From Lachnospiraceae bacterium Zagget2 (GTDB taxonomy: Bacteria > Bacillota > Clostridia > Lachnospirales > Lachnospiraceae): a DNA stretch of 64,000 nucleotides. Below the pieces are notes generated by a model. That model saw nothing but the letters and a program-made list of their open reading frames with translations. It was not told the origin of the DNA and searched no databases. A program made the translations under genes and the position numbers. Shown here in pieces: positions 13,171 through 22,763 of the stretch (position 1 is the first letter of the stretch; every line of letters starts with the position of its first letter). The stretch is from the NCBI GenBank assembly GCA_001941045.1, contig MSHD01000039.1, positions 1-64,000 on the forward strand. The letters run 5' to 3'.

Positions 13171-14214
13171 TTATACGACCAGATGACCCAATACAGGAAT
13201 TTTTTTTATCACCCATACCACCAGATAGCTCAGCACAAAGGTCAGCGCTGAAAACAGTATGATGGATACGATCGCCGGAAACTGATCCTGCGTCAGCCCG
13301 ATTCTGCGGAAAACCTGTTCGATGAACAACGTGTGTACGAGATAGATCCCGAATGTGTGAGCAGAAAGGCTCTGAATCACTGCCCTCAGACTCTCCCCCG
13401 GCCGCCATTCTGCTAGAATTCCCAGTAAAAGCAGGAACATTCCTGCGCTCGACAGAAGCACCCATAACGTCAGATATCCATTTCCTGCAGTCGAGTGCGA
13501 ACCGCTCGCATGCGCGCAGACCGTGTTGACTGCAATCATGATAATTGCCGGGAGGAAGTAGAGCCAAAAAGCTTTTCCCGCCGGAATCCGCTCCCGGTTT
13601 CTATACAGAAAATATCCCAGCACGAAGTACAGCATTCCAATACACGCAAAGGGTACCGTGAAATTACTCCAGAATCCATTCCAGGCCGCATTTTCGTCCA
13701 GAAACGGGTCGAGCGTACTCTTCCCGATCACAGCCACCAGGATCACAAGCGCCAGATATTTCAGCTCCTGCGTCGTACAGTTTCCGGCCAGTTTCTGCAG
13801 AAGAGGCAGAAACATATAGGCGACCAGCAGCGACGGTAAAAACCAGAGATGATAATGTCCGCTCAGAAGTTTTTCCAGAAAATAACCCAGCGGATCATCT
13901 CCGCTTCCCAGATACGCGATCACGTCGATCGCGGCATAAAATGCCGACCAGAGAAGCCAGGCTGCCGCAATCCGCGCGATATATTTGCGATAGAGCTGCC
14001 TGATGGAGATCTCCCGTTCCATAAAAAGCACTCCGCTCAGCATGAAGAAGAGCGGCGCCGCGCAGCGCGCCAGAGATACCACCACATCACGAATCATCCA
14101 GTCCGCCGTCGTCGGATCCTTGACCTCCATCCCATAACTCGCGACATGGAGCAGCACCACCAGAAAGCAGGCGATTACCCGGATCATATCCAGATCCGCT
14201 CGTCTTTCGTTCAT
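13171..14214 (-). CDS. Acyltransferase family 3 (WecH/OafA-like) membrane protein
   Basis: A 347-residue protein with about ten membrane helices. RRADLDMIRVIACFLVVLLHV at the N-terminus and the following SLARCAAPLFFMLSGVLFM are the typical first segments of acyltransferase 3; a histidine (LHV) sits at the expected active-site position. These enzymes add O-acetyl or succinyl groups to surface sugars or lipids, taking the acyl group from the cytoplasmic side. AGAGAGGG lies before the ATG at 14214; the GTG one codon upstream is less likely. It follows thrS by 26 bases but is probably a surface-glycan gene. Confidence 0.85.
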   Translation of the reverse strand: MNERRADLDMIRVIACFLVVLLHVASYGMEVKDPTTADWMIRDVVVSLARCAAPLFFMLSGVLFMEREISIRQLYRKYIARIAAAWLLWSAFYAAIDVIAYLGSGDDPLGYFLEKLLSGHYHLWFLPSLLVAYMFLPLLQKLAGNCTTQELKYLALVILVAVIGKSTLDPFLDENAAWNGFWSNFTVPFACIGMLYFVLGYFLYRNRERIPAGKAFWLYFLPAIIMIAVNTVCAHASGSHSTAGNGYLTLWVLLSSAGMFLLLLGILAEWRPGESLRAVIQSLSAHTFGIYLVHTLFIEQVFRRIGLTQDQFPAIVSIILFSALTFVLSYLVVWVIKKIPVLGHLVV

Positions 14215-14239
14215 CACAATTCCCTCTCTGCTTCCGGTA

Positions 14240-16162
14240 TTATTCCGATACCTTCAGCCCATTATCCTTCGCCTCGATCTCTTTCAGAATATCCGCAATA
14301 AATGCATCCAACGCTTTCGCGCCTTCGTCCCCGGCCCTGCTGCGGACAGATACCGTACCATCCTCCGCCTCCTTCTGGCCTGTGACCAGCATATAGGGGA
14401 TCCGCTGGTTCCTCGCGTCACGGATCTTATAACCGATCTTCTCGGAACGGGTATCAAGCTCCACACGGATACCTGCAGCGTCCAGCTTATCCCGTACGCT
14501 CTTCGCATAATCCATATATTTATCAGAGATCGGCAGCACACGCACCTGAACCGGCGCAAGCCAGGTCGGGAACGCGCCCGCAAAATGCTCAGTCAGAATG
14601 CCGATAAAACGCTCAATCGATCCAAATACTACACGATGAATCATAATCGGACGATGCTTCTCGCCGTCCGCGCCCGTATATTCCAGTTCAAAACGCTGCG
14701 GCAGCTGAAAGTCAAGCTGGATCGTGCCGCACTGCCAGGTCCGGCCGATGCAGTCCACCAGATGGAAATCAATCTTCGGTCCGTAGAACGCGCCGTCGCC
14801 TTCATTGACCACATAGGGAAGCTGCAGCTCATCGAGTGCGCTGCGAAGGCCCTCCGTCGCCATCTCCCAGTCCTCATCGCTGCCCATCGAATCCTCGGGT
14901 CTCGTCGAGAGCTCCACATGATACTCAAAGCCGAACAGCGAGTAGACCTCATCGATCAGCGCCACAACACCCTTGATCTCGTCCTTGATCTGCTCCGGCG
15001 TCATGAAGATGTGCGCGTCATCCTGCGTAAAGCAGCGCACGCGCATCAGGCCATGGAGCTGACCGGATTTCTCGTGGCGATGCACGATGCCGAGCTCTCC
15101 CATGCGCAGCGGCAGATCGCGGTAGGACCGCGGCTCGGACGCATAGACCAGCACGCCGCCCGGGCAGTTCATCGGCTTGATCGCGTAGTCCTCCTCGTCG
15201 ATGACCGTCGTATACATGTTATTTTTATAGTGATCCCAGTGCCCGGAGGTCTCCCAGAGGCTCCGGTTCAGAATAATCGGCGTGGAGATCTCCACATAGC
15301 CGGCCCTCTTGTGAATCTGTCTCCAGTAGTCGAGCAGCGTGTTCTTCAGCACCATGCCCTTCGGCAGGAAAAAGGGGAATCCCGGTCCGGCCTCGTTCAT
15401 CATGAAGAGCCCGAGCTCCTTGCCGATCTTCCGGTGGTCACGCTTTCTGGCCTCCTCCATCATCGTAATATAAGCCTCGAGCTCGTCCTTCTTCGCGAAG
15501 GCCGTGGCATAAAGCCTGGTCAACATCTGACGATGCTCGTCGCCGCGCCAGTAAGCTCCCGCAAGGCTCATGATCTTGAAGGCCTTGCCAACGCCTTTTG
15601 TGCTCATCAGATGCGGTCCCGCGCAGAGATCAGTGAACTCGCCCTGACTGTAGAAGCTGATCACCGCATCCTCGGGCAGATCTTCGATCAGCTCGACCTT
15701 GTAGGGCTCGCCCTTCTCCTGCATGTAGGCAATCGCCTCCTCACGCGGCTTTGTGAAGCGCTCAAGAGGCAGATCCTCCTTGATGATCTTCTTCATCTCC
15801 GCCTCGATTTTCTCAAAATCATCGCTCGTCAGCGGCTCTTCAAACTCAAAATCATAGTAGAAACCGTTTGCGATCGAGGGACCGATCGCCAGCTTTGTGC
15901 CGGGATACAGGCGCAGCACTGCCTGAGCCATCACATGGCTCGCCGTGTGACGCAGCGCCGCCAGCCCTGCCTCATCCCGTGCCGTAAGGATATTCACCTG
16001 CGCATCGTCCTCCACGACCGTGCGCAGATCAACGATCTCGCCGTTTACCTCACCGACACAGGCCATACGTGCCAGGCCGTCGCTTAAATCCCGTGCGATG
16101 TCGATCACGGACATCGGCTGTGCGTATTCCTTTACCGAACCGTCCTTCAGTGTGATTTTCAT
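14240..16162 (-). CDS. thrS: Threonine-tRNA ligase
   Basis: A 640-residue ThrRS. Domains in order: TGS (1-60, [19 protein letters not shown]), the editing domain with [17 protein letters not shown] (about 70-85), the class II catalytic core with [21 protein letters not shown] (motif 2) and [16 protein letters not shown] (motif 3), then the anticodon-binding domain (540-640). It charges tRNA-Thr. The ATG at 16162 overlaps the stop of the SEC-C gene as ATGA and follows GGAGGAAAAAA, so the two are coupled. The 5' region is too short for a T-box riboswitch. Confidence 0.98.
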   Translation of the reverse strand: MKITLKDGSVKEYAQPMSVIDIARDLSDGLARMACVGEVNGEIVDLRTVVEDDAQVNILTARDEAGLAALRHTASHVMAQAVLRLYPGTKLAIGPSIANGFYYDFEFEEPLTSDDFEKIEAEMKKIIKEDLPLERFTKPREEAIAYMQEKGEPYKVELIEDLPEDAVISFYSQGEFTDLCAGPHLMSTKGVGKAFKIMSLAGAYWRGDEHRQMLTRLYATAFAKKDELEAYITMMEEARKRDHRKIGKELGLFMMNEAGPGFPFFLPKGMVLKNTLLDYWRQIHKRAGYVEISTPIILNRSLWETSGHWDHYKNNMYTTVIDEEDYAIKPMNCPGGVLVYASEPRSYRDLPLRMGELGIVHRHEKSGQLHGLMRVRCFTQDDAHIFMTPEQIKDEIKGVVALIDEVYSLFGFEYHVELSTRPEDSMGSDEDWEMATEGLRSALDELQLPYVVNEGDGAFYGPKIDFHLVDCIGRTWQCGTIQLDFQLPQRFELEYTGADGEKHRPIMIHRVVFGSIERFIGILTEHFAGAFPTWLAPVQVRVLPISDKYMDYAKSVRDKLDAAGIRVELDTRSEKIGYKIRDARNQRIPYMLVTGQKEAEDGTVSVRSRAGDEGAKALDAFIADILKEIEAKDNGLKVSE

Positions 16163-16668
16163 GCTTTTTTCCTCCCGCAGCATTGCTTATACTTCTTTCC
16201 GCTGCCGCAGGGGCAGGGATCATTTCTGCCAATCTTCTTTCCCTTTACGATCGTGCCGGACTTCTTCTGCTCGATGTAGAGCCGGTGCCTCGTCTCTTCG
16301 TCGAAGATGCTCTCCCACTGGGGCAGCTCATAAAGCCAGTCCGCCTTCGCATCGACCATGTTCTTATAGAGCTTCTCTTTATCAAATTTCAGGCTGACAG
16401 GCGTGTCCTCCTCCATCTCATCAATCGGATTCGGTTCCACCAGGCTGTCGTTGATGCCATCGAGAAAGCCTGTCATCTCCATGACGCTCAGATTATATTT
16501 TTCCGCCAGCTCCTTCACCGTGCCCTTCACCTCGACATCCGGCTCGGCAAGCAGCTGCTCGTAAACACCTTTCTCCAGCAGAAAATAGTCATCCCAGAAT
16601 TTCCGGAGCTGACCCTTGTCCTTCTTCTCATCGTAAGCGAGCTTCTGCCATTCCTTTAATAATGCCAT
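16159..16668 (-). CDS. SEC-C metal-binding motif protein
   Basis: A 169-residue protein ending in the SEC-C zinc motif [18 protein letters not shown], first known from the SecA tail, where it helps bind SecB and ribosomes. The first 120 residues are helical and acidic without a named domain. Small SEC-C proteins occur widely in Clostridia; some act in chaperone-like or translation-linked roles, but the role of this one is unknown. Translationally coupled to thrS. AAGGAAGG precedes the ATG. Confidence 0.85.
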   Translation of the reverse strand: MALLKEWQKLAYDEKKDKGQLRKFWDDYFLLEKGVYEQLLAEPDVEVKGTVKELAEKYNLSVMEMTGFLDGINDSLVEPNPIDEMEEDTPVSLKFDKEKLYKNMVDAKADWLYELPQWESIFDEETRHRLYIEQKKSGTIVKGKKIGRNDPCPCGSGKKYKQCCGRKKA

Positions 16669-16705
16669 ATTTCAACCTTCCTTTCAGATCCTGTAAACTG
16701 ACCCT

Positions 16706-16734
16706 AGTCTATACCAGTTCTGTCTAATTTTCAA
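16706..16734 (-). promoter_or_regulatory. Candidate promoter of SEC-C/thrS
   Basis: Minus strand TTGAAA (16729-16734), 17 bases, TAGACT (16706-16711). An alternative extended box TGGTATAGA overlaps it. It lies partly inside the end of the glycosyltransferase at 16724, marking the border between the polysaccharide locus and the housekeeping genes. Confidence 0.4.
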
Positions 16735-17713
16735 GCCATTTCTGCATTGCGGCGCTCCAGGCCGACGCGTCGAAGACGGGCAGAAACTGCGCTCTTTCAT
16801 AATCTTCTGCAATATCCCTCGCGTAGAGGCAGTCCGCCGCAAGAAGCGGCGCGCCGACGGACTGTGCTTCCAGAAGCGGCATCCCCACCGTCTCCACATA
16901 AGATGGGAATACCAGGATGGACGAAGCGTAGAGATCAAAGAGCTCGCGGCGCGGCACCGGACCCCGGAACGCAATCGGCAGCCGCTCCCGCTCCGCCGCT
17001 TTTTTCAGCTCACGGATCCCGTCATTTTCTTCTCCCGTCACCGTCCAGATCATACGATAATCGGTAAAGCCCCGCTCTTTCAGAAGTTCGCAGGCCACAA
17101 GCAGCGTGCGGTGATTCTTGTAAGCCGAAGCGTTCGCCGGATAGAGAAAAACGGGACGCATATCGTCCATCTGCCAGGGCCCGGCCTGCAGCATCTCCAC
17201 CGCGGGAAATTTTACCTCCACCTTCTCCTCCGGAATCCCACACTGCTGAACGATCGCCTCCTTCATCCAGCGGGTCTGCACCATGACCTTCTGCGCGTGA
17301 CGGATCGAGTGCTTCATCATTCTGCCGAGCAGCTGCTGCGTCAGCCACGGCCGGTAGCCGTCCCGCAGATGAAAACGATATTCTGAGAACGGAAGCGCAT
17401 TGTGCTCGTAGAGCTCCTGCGGCACGCCGACGCGCGGCAGGCCGATATTCTGAAGGGAAAGCACGCGGTCAATCCGGTATTTTTTTATAATACGCGGCGC
17501 TTTGACCCACTCGAAATACAGACGGTGCAGCGGGCTCTTTTTCACCCATGGATAGCGCAGCACCCGGATATTCGCCCGTCTCTGCAGCTCATAACGTCCC
17601 AGCACAAAGACATAACGATTCTTCGTATCCTTTGAAAACTCTTCATAGAAGCTTTCCAGTACCGTCGCCGCGCCGCCGCTGTCCGCCGCCGTGTCATAGA
17701 CCAGGATTCTCAT
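16724..17713 (-). CDS. GT4 family glycosyltransferase
   Basis: A 329-residue GT-B enzyme. VYDTAADSGGAATVLESFY is the N-terminal acceptor-side loop; the C-terminal half has VFLYPANASAYKNHRTLL and the donor-binding EX7E-like stretch VFPSYVETVGMPLLEAQSVG. It should add a sugar from a nucleotide donor to the lipid-linked repeat unit on the cytoplasmic face. It overlaps the end of the oxidoreductase at 17710 as ATGA and is the last gene of the long locus. Donor and linkage are unknown. Confidence 0.85.
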   Translation of the reverse strand: MRILVYDTAADSGGAATVLESFYEEFSKDTKNRYVFVLGRYELQRRANIRVLRYPWVKKSPLHRLYFEWVKAPRIIKKYRIDRVLSLQNIGLPRVGVPQELYEHNALPFSEYRFHLRDGYRPWLTQQLLGRMMKHSIRHAQKVMVQTRWMKEAIVQQCGIPEEKVEVKFPAVEMLQAGPWQMDDMRPVFLYPANASAYKNHRTLLVACELLKERGFTDYRMIWTVTGEENDGIRELKKAAERERLPIAFRGPVPRRELFDLYASSILVFPSYVETVGMPLLEAQSVGAPLLAADCLYARDIAEDYERAQFLPVFDASAWSAAMQKWLEN

Positions 17714-19830
17714 GCTTCCTTCACTTTCTGCATCGCACGGATCAGCAGCTCCTGGGCGCGGAAAGCATCCGCAATCGCCGCGTTCTTTTTCTTCCCCTTC
17801 AGGACGCGATACATGTATTCATACTCTGCTTTGATGCCCTTGTCCTGCTTCAGCTGGTGCGACGTAGTCTTCGAGGAGCCGAATTTCCGCAGGCGGATGA
17901 AGTTGTCCAGCTCACAGACTGTGCCGTTCGAGAGCACTCTGAGCTGCTCCTTCGGATAACGCTTCGAACCCATCGAGGAGTAAAGGATATTGCCAACCGC
18001 GCCCGAAGCAAAGCTCAGCGTGATCAGCGCATTGTCATTCATCGGATAGGCGTCATTTTTTGCCGCCGTCACGGTGAGTTCCTGAAGCTCACTCCCGTCG
18101 AGATACTGAATCAGATCGATGAAATGGCAGGCTTCGCCGAGAATTCTCCCGCCGCCCGCGGCCTCATCGTGAACCCAGTGCTTCTGCGGGATAAATCCCG
18201 CATTCGCGATGAAATCATAGACCGCCGGAATCTGGTCGGTCTTCATGTCTTTCTTTAACTGCCGGGAAAGCGGCGCATAACGGCGGTTCAGTCCGACGAA
18301 AAGTTCCCCCTTCGAGCCTGCATAGGCCTTCCGAATCGCCTCGAGCTCGTCCAGCGTGAGGCAGAGCGGTTTCTCACAGTACACGTTTTTGCCCGCTTCC
18401 AGCGCCTCGACGACAAATTTCGCATGGCTGCCATGCTGCGTGGAGACCGCGATCAGATCGATGTCCGGATCCTCCAGCAGTTTTTTATAATTATTTGTCG
18501 TGTAGGCGAAGGGCGTGCCGGCATTCGCCTGCGCTGCCCCAACCCCGCCGGTCGTGGCCAGACCGCGGAACGCATATTTCCCGCTCTCCTTCATGATCGG
18601 CAGCATCGTGCTGCGCGCGAAATTGCCCGCGCCGATCAGGCCGAGACGAATCTCATCGCCGGACACGGCTTTCTTCGCCGTACTCCCGACGGTATCCTTC
18701 CATTTCTCCTGATTTTCTTCATATTTCAGCAGGACGCCGATGTAGCGCTCATGGTTCGGGTTCTTTGTGATCATCTCATAGGCTCTCGCCGCGTCCGTAA
18801 AGGGAATCTCATGCGTGATGAGATCGGACACGTCGACACGCTTCTGCGCGAGCAGACGCACGAACTCCTCAATATTGCGCCCCTCCGTGAAACGCACATA
18901 ACCGATCGGATAGTCGATGCCCTGCTCCTCATAAGTAGAGTCGTAACGTCCAGCGCCGTAGGAACGCGCAATCTTGAACGACAGCTCTCTCTCATAATAC
19001 GGCCTGCGGTCAATGTTCATCTGCGTCACACCGATCATGCAGATGATGCCGCGGTCTCTGGCAATCGCCGCTGCGAGATCCATCGGCGCATTGGAATCCG
19101 CCGCCGCCGTGATGATCACCTTGTCCGCGCCGCGCCCATGTGTCAGCGATTTTGTCATATCCGCCGCGCTGTCATCATTGGAATTGATAAAGCCAAGAAG
19201 GCGTGTGCCCTCCATACTCTTGTCCACAACATCATAGCCGATCACGTCGCAGCCGTAGGCGTTTAAGATACGGCAGACAATCTGCCCGACGAGGCCGAGG
19301 CCGATGACCGCCACCGTCTCTCCCGGCACGACCTCCGCCTGATGGATGCCCTCCAGCGCGATACCGCCGAGCGCGCAGAAGGCCGCCTGCCGGTAGTCGG
19401 TGAGCTCCTCCGGCAGCTTCGTCAGCATCGTCCGGCTGACCCGGTTGATCTCACAGTGATAAGCTGTCCCGACCATCGCAACCAGATCCCCGGCCTGCAC
19501 CTCCGTCACGCCGCGTCCGCAGGCGACGACGCGCCCGACGCCCGAGTATCCCATCGGCATCGGCTCCGCCAGCTTGTTGAACGTAGTCTCAAGAGCGGTC
19601 AGCGGCCCGTCCGAGACAACCTTGTCGAGCACCTTCTTTACCTGGTCCGGACGCTCCAGCGCCTTCTGCACCAGATTCTTCCCTCCAAAGGAGGTGAGGC
19701 CGCGCTCCGTGCCCGCACTGACGACCGTATAGAGGCTCTCGACCAGCGCCATATTTTCCTTTACCGTAGGCGCCGGCTGATCAAGCAGACGCACGCTCCC
19801 GTCATTCACATTCAAAAATAATTGTTTCAT
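17710..19830 (-). CDS. Bi-domain oxidoreductase: alcohol dehydrogenase-like plus Gfo/Idh/MocA
   Basis: A 706-residue natural fusion. Residues 1-370 form a medium-chain dehydrogenase (VIGLGLVGQIVCRILNAYG is the NAD-binding loop). Residues 385-706 form a Gfo/Idh/MocA sugar oxidoreductase (RLGLIGAGNFARSTMLPI, then the EKPLCLTLDEL catalytic lysine motif). Such fusions are common in polysaccharide loci and often stand next to heparinase-like genes, as here (22760-24433). A redox change of a nucleotide sugar or uronic residue is likely; the exact reaction is not known. AAAGGGAA precedes the ATG. Confidence 0.9.
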   Translation of the reverse strand: MKQLFLNVNDGSVRLLDQPAPTVKENMALVESLYTVVSAGTERGLTSFGGKNLVQKALERPDQVKKVLDKVVSDGPLTALETTFNKLAEPMPMGYSGVGRVVACGRGVTEVQAGDLVAMVGTAYHCEINRVSRTMLTKLPEELTDYRQAAFCALGGIALEGIHQAEVVPGETVAVIGLGLVGQIVCRILNAYGCDVIGYDVVDKSMEGTRLLGFINSNDDSAADMTKSLTHGRGADKVIITAAADSNAPMDLAAAIARDRGIICMIGVTQMNIDRRPYYERELSFKIARSYGAGRYDSTYEEQGIDYPIGYVRFTEGRNIEEFVRLLAQKRVDVSDLITHEIPFTDAARAYEMITKNPNHERYIGVLLKYEENQEKWKDTVGSTAKKAVSGDEIRLGLIGAGNFARSTMLPIMKESGKYAFRGLATTGGVGAAQANAGTPFAYTTNNYKKLLEDPDIDLIAVSTQHGSHAKFVVEALEAGKNVYCEKPLCLTLDELEAIRKAYAGSKGELFVGLNRRYAPLSRQLKKDMKTDQIPAVYDFIANAGFIPQKHWVHDEAAGGGRILGEACHFIDLIQYLDGSELQELTVTAAKNDAYPMNDNALITLSFASGAVGNILYSSMGSKRYPKEQLRVLSNGTVCELDNFIRLRKFGSSKTTSHQLKQDKGIKAEYEYMYRVLKGKKKNAAIADAFRAQELLIRAMQKVKEA

Positions 19831-19846
19831 CAGAATTCCCTTTCTG

Positions 19847-21523
19847 TTATGATTCCTGCAGGTACAGCACGCTGCCGCCCCGCTCGAAAACTTCCCTTAT
19901 ATAATGATATTCCTCACACCATGCTTCCCACTCTTCATCCGACCAGGTGCAGGAGGCCTCCACATCGATGTAAATCACTTCCGGCTGTTTCTCCGGATGC
20001 AGTTCATAATACCACTGATAGCGCTCCGCACGCTCGCCGGTCAGATTCTCCGCCTCCGCGAGCCAGGCGGAAAAGCAGCCGTTCCGCGCATTCTCCTCAA
20101 TCAGATAAGCACAGGGAAAATAGTTAAAGCACATAAAATATTTTCCGTCCAGATCCCCCAGCGATTGCAGATTCTCATAGTTGATATCGTAGATTTCCTT
20201 TTTCCTGGCTGTCGTATAGATCCCCTTCTGCGGTCCCTGATCGATCAGCGCTGTCAGAGAGGATACGTCGTCCTCCCAGAAAACGGTGGTCATATTGATC
20301 CATACCTCCGCAAGCAGCTGCAGCACGATCAGCGACGTCAGCCACCACATCCGGCGATTCCATTCCTGTTCCTCATCCAGATAATCCTTGATCAGGAACA
20401 GCGAAAACCCGGTAGAAACTGCGCAGGCATTACAGATTACGTAAATGCCCTGGTTGCTGCTCAGATTCATACACACCTCATAGATAATTCCCACAAGCCA
20501 TCCCTTGCAGAATATGTCCCAGCTTTTGTTTTCCGTCAGCAGAAAAGCCATCAGTCCAAGCAGCGTGAGCGGCAGCATAATCGCATACTTTCCCACCCCA
20601 TCCGACTTAAACACACACAGAAGCACCCACAGTACAAGCTGCAGCAGCGCCATGAGCTGAAACAGCAGCCTCCGGAGCCCCAGAAATGTAAGCGAGGCCA
20701 GCAGCCCCAGTACAAATATCGCAAAATACGGCCAGAACCAGACGACAAATTTCACGATCGGACTGAAAAAACTCTGAAGCGTCTTGGCCACATGTGACGG
20801 ATCCCGGAACAGATAAGGCAGGTTCCTCATGATTTCCGCGATCGACGTCCGATAAAGCAGAAATCCAAGGAACAGAACGCCCGGCACCGCGCAGCCCACC
20901 GTCACCCATCCAAGCGCCCGCAGGCCGAAAGCGTCTTCTTTCTTTCGCTTCCAGATGCAGGCCGCCGCATAAAGCAGATACAGGCTCAGCATATACGGAT
21001 TGCAGAGCACAGACATCGCCAGCAGAAGTCCCGCCATGGCATACCTGATCCGAAAGAAACGGGTATCAGTGAGCATGACCGCGCCAAACTGCCAGACCGT
21101 CAGAAGTCCAACCTGATTGTAGCCCATCGTTCTGAGCCCGAACGGGACAAAGAGGGCAATCATAATGCTCGCCGCCATGGCCAGGACCTTATCCCTGCTG
21201 CGCAGCAGCCAATAGGACAGGGACGCCGCCACAGCCAGCGCCGCCAGATAAATGTAGCGGAACGCCAGATAGATTCCCTCCGTATTTCTGACAATCAGAA
21301 GATAGACCTTCATAATCGGCAGCGTAAGGAAGGCCAGCAGCTGCGACAGATGCCACTCATCTACCAGAAAAGAATCCCCCTGCAGAATACGGTAAGGCAC
21401 AGTCAGATAAAAGCTTTCATCTATATCCGCATATCCGAGCCTGATTCTGGACAGATGAACCATCAGCGCTCCGATCAGCAGAATCAGAAAACACAGGTCG
21501 TATTTCGCACTCTCTCTTTTCAT
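19847..21523 (-). CDS. Polytopic membrane protein, probable GT-C glycosyltransferase
   Basis: A 558-residue protein with about 11-12 membrane helices and a C-terminal soluble domain of about 130 residues. The first outer loop has YADIDESFYLTVP, an acidic motif placed like the catalytic Asp/Glu of GT-C enzymes. No named family is certain. By position it may add a side sugar from a polyprenyl donor outside the cell, or act in export of the repeat unit. GGGGG before ATG. In the run between the fused oxidoreductase and the UDP-sugar dehydrogenase. Confidence 0.6.
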   Translation of the reverse strand: MKRESAKYDLCFLILLIGALMVHLSRIRLGYADIDESFYLTVPYRILQGDSFLVDEWHLSQLLAFLTLPIMKVYLLIVRNTEGIYLAFRYIYLAALAVAASLSYWLLRSRDKVLAMAASIMIALFVPFGLRTMGYNQVGLLTVWQFGAVMLTDTRFFRIRYAMAGLLLAMSVLCNPYMLSLYLLYAAACIWKRKKEDAFGLRALGWVTVGCAVPGVLFLGFLLYRTSIAEIMRNLPYLFRDPSHVAKTLQSFFSPIVKFVVWFWPYFAIFVLGLLASLTFLGLRRLLFQLMALLQLVLWVLLCVFKSDGVGKYAIMLPLTLLGLMAFLLTENKSWDIFCKGWLVGIIYEVCMNLSSNQGIYVICNACAVSTGFSLFLIKDYLDEEQEWNRRMWWLTSLIVLQLLAEVWINMTTVFWEDDVSSLTALIDQGPQKGIYTTARKKEIYDINYENLQSLGDLDGKYFMCFNYFPCAYLIEENARNGCFSAWLAEAENLTGERAERYQWYYELHPEKQPEVIYIDVEASCTWSDEEWEAWCEEYHYIREVFERGGSVLYLQES

Positions 21524-21539
21524 CCCCCGAACCTTTTAC

Positions 21540-22763
21540 CTACAAACGATAAACTCCCTCAAGGAAACAGACATGTCTGGTATCCAGAATCACTTTTCCC
21601 CTCAGTTTTTCCATCTGCTCCTTTATCTCATCATGCCCCACCAGCAGCACAACCATGTCCACATCCTTCAGAAATGCATCCAGATCATGATACTGGTTTG
21701 GAACAATATCCCTTATCACATAAGGGTCATAGACCTTGATCAGCCCTCCTGTAAGATGCCGCTCCATGCTTTCGAGCATCTGCAGCGTCGGACTCTCGCG
21801 CGTATCATCGACATTTTCCTTGTAGGTCAGTCCGTAGAGACCCACGCGGCGCACGTCGTCAATTCCGTTTTCCTTCATGATATTGTGAATCCGCTCCAGC
21901 ACAAAATCCGGCATGGAATCGTTGATTTTCCGCGCCGCCAGGATGATGTTGGAAAGTCCCGGATAATCCCCGACCAGGAACCAGGGATCGACCGAGATGC
22001 AATGCCCGCCCACGCCGGGGCCGGGCGTGAGAATGTTCACGCGCGGGTGCTTGTTCGCAATGCGGATGATCTCATAGACATCCATATTGTCAGAACGGCA
22101 GATCTTTGCCAGCTCGTTTGCGAAAGCAATATTGATATCACGGAAAGTATTTTCCACGACCTTCGTCATCTCCGCAGTGCTGATGTCCGTCACGACAATT
22201 TCGCCCTCGCAGAAGGAGGCATACAGCGCCTTTACCTTCTCCCCGACCTCGCGGCTGTCCGCGCCGATTGTGCGTGAATTGTGCTTCAGCTCATAGACCA
22301 TATTCCCCGGGATGATACGCTCCGGCGCATGGACGAGATGGATGTCCTCGCCGATTACAAAGCCCTGCGCCTCCACTACCGGCCGCACATGGCGGTCAAT
22401 CGTCCCCGGAGAGATCGTGGACTCAATCACGATCACTGCTCCTTTCGGGCAGACCTCCATGACATTTTTTACCGCGCCAACCACAAAACTGGCATCCACC
22501 TTTTTGCTCGCCTTGTCGTAGGGCGTCGGTACCGACACGATATACAGATCCGTGCTCTGATATTCGTGGGAAAAACGGATGCCTTTTTTCACCGCCTCCG
22601 CAAAGAGTTCGTCAAGACCGTCCTCCTCAAAGGTTGTCCTGCCCGCCTTAAGCGTATCGACCAGCTCCCGGTTATAATCCGTACCGATTACCTCCACACC
22701 ATGCGCAGCAAACATCAGAGCTGTCGGCAGGCCGATATAGCCGAGTCCCACTACATTGATCAT
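21540..22763 (-). CDS. UDP-sugar 6-dehydrogenase, WecC/WbpA-like
   Basis: A 407-residue nucleotide-sugar dehydrogenase. The N-terminal NAD loop is VVGLGYIGLPTALMFAAHG; the catalytic cysteine is in GVGGHCISVDPWFLV (about residue 255); the C-terminal domain has YGLTYKENVDDTRESPTLQM. The sequence style fits WecC or WbpA, which oxidise UDP-ManNAc or UDP-GlcNAc twice to the uronic acid. The epimerase at 34861 would supply UDP-ManNAc. AAGGAGAGAGG precedes the ATG. It overlaps the heparinase-like gene by 4 bases. Confidence 0.9.
   Translation of the reverse strand: MINVVGLGYIGLPTALMFAAHGVEVIGTDYNRELVDTLKAGRTTFEEDGLDELFAEAVKKGIRFSHEYQSTDLYIVSVPTPYDKASKKVDASFVVGAVKNVMEVCPKGAVIVIESTISPGTIDRHVRPVVEAQGFVIGEDIHLVHAPERIIPGNMVYELKHNSRTIGADSREVGEKVKALYASFCEGEIVVTDISTAEMTKVVENTFRDINIAFANELAKICRSDNMDVYEIIRIANKHPRVNILTPGPGVGGHCISVDPWFLVGDYPGLSNIILAARKINDSMPDFVLERIHNIMKENGIDDVRRVGLYGLTYKENVDDTRESPTLQMLESMERHLTGGLIKVYDPYVIRDIVPNQYHDLDAFLKDVDMVVLLVGHDEIKEQMEKLRGKVILDTRHVCFLEGVYRL

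Noticed and set aside
14585-16087. 500-codon plus-strand open frame
   Set aside because: Lies fully opposite thrS, which is certain.
16669-16735. T-box riboswitch upstream of the thrS unit
   Set aside because: The leader is only about 40-60 bases and has no T-box sequence or specifier hairpin.
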